This document shows, in pieces, positions 6,197 to 7,287 of a stretch of DNA of 7,287 nt. Under the pieces are notes generated by a model. That model did no database searches. It was not told where the DNA came from and worked only from the letters and a program-made list of their open reading frames with translations. Origin of the DNA: Bacteroidales bacterium (GTDB lineage Bacteria; Bacteroidota; Bacteroidia; Bacteroidales; UBA7960). Where the stretch lies: assembly GCA_003554665.1 (NCBI GenBank), contig PWGY01000292.1, positions 1 through 7,287 on the forward strand. The letters are read 5' to 3'. Position numbers and translations under genes: made by a program. Position 1 is the stretch's first letter; every line of letters begins with the position of its first letter.

Positions 6197-7287
6197 CGGT
6201 CCTGCCGCCACAAGTCGCTGACCCTCTTCTGTATCGGTAAAATTGTTAAAGTTTTCAATAAATTTCTGGGCCAGTTCATCGGCCCGCTTCATATAGGCCG
6301 TTTCATATTTCCATGTGTTTTTGGGGTTCAGGATGCCGCTATCAACTCCTCTGACTTCTTTCGGGATCATCAGCCCGAATGGTGCAAGCTCCTCCACTTC
6401 GGCACGATCCAGTGAACCGTCCAGGATTGAACGGATGATGCTTCTGGTGCTGTCAATGTCAATGCGTTGCCCGATGCCGTAGGGCCCTCCAATCCATCCC
6501 GTGTTGACCAGGTAAGCAGTCGCACCGTGCTCCTTCATCTTCTTTGCCAGTTCCTGGGCATAAACAGTAGGGTGGTGCAGCAGGAAGGCAGCCCCGAAAG
6601 CCGAAGAAAAGGTTGGAAGGGGTTCTTTGACCCCCCGTTCGGTACCCGCCAGCTTGGCTGTATATCCGCTCAGGAAATAATACATGGCCTGATCGCGGTT
6701 CAGACGTGCCACGGGGGGCAGAATTCCGAAGGCATCTGCTGTGAGAAAGATCACCTTTTTCGGGTGGGGACCCTTGGAAACAGGTTTGACGATATTCTTA
6801 ATGTGGTAAAGTGGATATGAAACCCTTGTGTTTTCTGTTTTGCTGGTGTCGGAAAAGTCGATTTCGCCGGTCTTTTCGTCATAAACTACGTTTTCCAGCA
6901 GTGCGTTACGCCGGATGGCGTTATAAATGTCGGGTTCCTTTTCTTTGCTCAGGTTGATGCACTTGGCATAACATCCACCCTCAAAATTGAATATCCCATC
7001 ATCATCCCATCCATGTTCATCGTCACCAATCAGGTACCTGTCCGGATCGGCCGACAGTGTGGTTTTTCCGGTGCCTGAAAGGCCAAAAAATATTGCTGTG
7101 TCACCATTTTTTCCCATGTTGGCCGAACAGTGCATGGAAGCAATTCCCCGGAGCGGGAGGTAATAATTCATCATGGAAAAGAAACCTTTCTTGATTTCTC
7201 CGCCATACCATGTGCCCCCCACAACGGCTTTTCTTTCTTTCAGGTTAAAAGCCACATAAACATCAGAGTTCAGGTCCTGTTCCACCC
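5549..7287 (-). CDS. pckA: ATP-dependent phosphoenolpyruvate carboxykinase, 5' truncated by window edge, with C-terminal extension
   Basis: PckA converts oxaloacetate and ATP to PEP, CO2 and ADP (gluconeogenesis; in some anaerobes the reverse, CO2-fixing direction). The visible 578 codons align from about residue 181 of E. coli PckA, so about 180 N-terminal residues lie outside; the GTG at 7285 is internal, not a start. In visible numbering: [12 protein letters not shown] (K33, metal/PEP lysine), H52, P-loop GLSGTGKTT (68-76), [11 protein letters not shown] (D89, metal ligand), ENTRVSYP (R154) and LAGTERG. The core is intact and should be catalytic. It reaches the usual family end, LVAAGP, at residue 363, but continues in frame for 215 residues (see the extension entry) to TAG at 5549-5551. 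The complete protein would be about 760 residues against about 540 normally. A hairpin terminator follows at once. Core identity is very sure; whether the tail belongs to the same polypeptide depends on the assembly being right. Confidence 0.95.
   Translation of the reverse strand, partial: VEQDLNSDVYVAFNLKERKAVVGGTWYGGEIKKGFFSMMNYYLPLRGIASMHCSANMGKNGDTAIFFGLSGTGKTTLSADPDRYLIGDDEHGWDDDGIFNFEGGCYAKCINLSKEKEPDIYNAIRRNALLENVVYDEKTGEIDFSDTSKTENTRVSYPLYHIKNIVKPVSKGPHPKKVIFLTADAFGILPPVARLNRDQAMYYFLSGYTAKLAGTERGVKEPLPTFSSAFGAAFLLHHPTVYAQELAKKMKEHGATAYLVNTGWIGGPYGIGQRIDIDSTRSIIRSILDGSLDRAEVEELAPFGLMIPKEVRGVDSGILNPKNTWKYETAYMKRADELAQKFIENFNNFTDTEEGQRLVAAGPQNKFMKQYYRYYEKKIDRLEKKHAAEINRLKDQIYILQNSFNEYISFNSINTDYKKRKLKRHVPVVSFFDTQNQKQLEHCNQQVNRLMDSVGFEFFSNQEKQDGLNEHMTKSRDDLSLYEVYERIDDIAKCVNGRKCSNEQLEKTTVELLNMTKDIPAFLIKTGSLLVVKLPGEDVKQQNNVRAVKLSVSGLIHIDKNPGLLQQPEQLMEEINHF

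Overview
The window looks like an ordinary chromosomal stretch from a member of the Bacteroidota, probably Bacteroidales/Marinilabiliales-like; the rank below phylum is a guess. The pointers are: an exact Bacteroidota-type promoter (TTG, 19 bases, TACATTTG, fitting the TAnnTTTG -7 rule) before the cold shock gene; A-rich leaders without Shine-Dalgarno sites before most starts; an OmpH/Skp protein with an N-terminal membrane anchor; a RecQ with a long C-terminal tail; and a secreted asparaginase whose signal peptide ends in FAQ. There is no rRNA, tRNA, CRISPR array, IS element or phage gene.

Left half, plus strand (1-3964): recQ (DNA helicase), then 56 bases later an OmpH/Skp-like membrane-anchored coiled-coil protein, then 13 bases later a secreted isoaspartyl peptidase/L-asparaginase. 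The last two are probably cotranscribed. A strong plus-strand intrinsic terminator for this group appears to lie inside the 3' end of the next, convergent gene (4018-4074).

Middle, minus strand (3971-5327): reading right to left, a cold shock protein gene with its own promoter (5363-5392) and terminator (5078-5111), then a P-loop nucleotide-kinase-like gene, then 11 bases later a dCMP deaminase-family gene. The kinase-deaminase pair is the most suggestive two-gene unit here. The same two domains occur fused in some eukaryotic dCMP deaminases and in bacterial anti-phage dC(T)P deaminases (AvcD type), so this may be a split form working on deoxypyrimidine nucleotides.

Right edge, minus strand (5549-7287): the 3' part of pckA (ATP-dependent PEP carboxykinase; about 180 N-terminal residues lie beyond the window). 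Its catalytic core is normal, but where the family usually ends (AAGP) the frame runs on for about 215 residues. The extra part is a coiled coil followed by a segment I cannot assign. It may be a genuine fusion, a stop-loss event or an assembly error, and it is the most unusual thing in the window. A two-tier hairpin with a U-run (5459-5533) ends this gene.

No complete new system can be demonstrated. The candidates are the PckA fusion and the kinase-deaminase pair.
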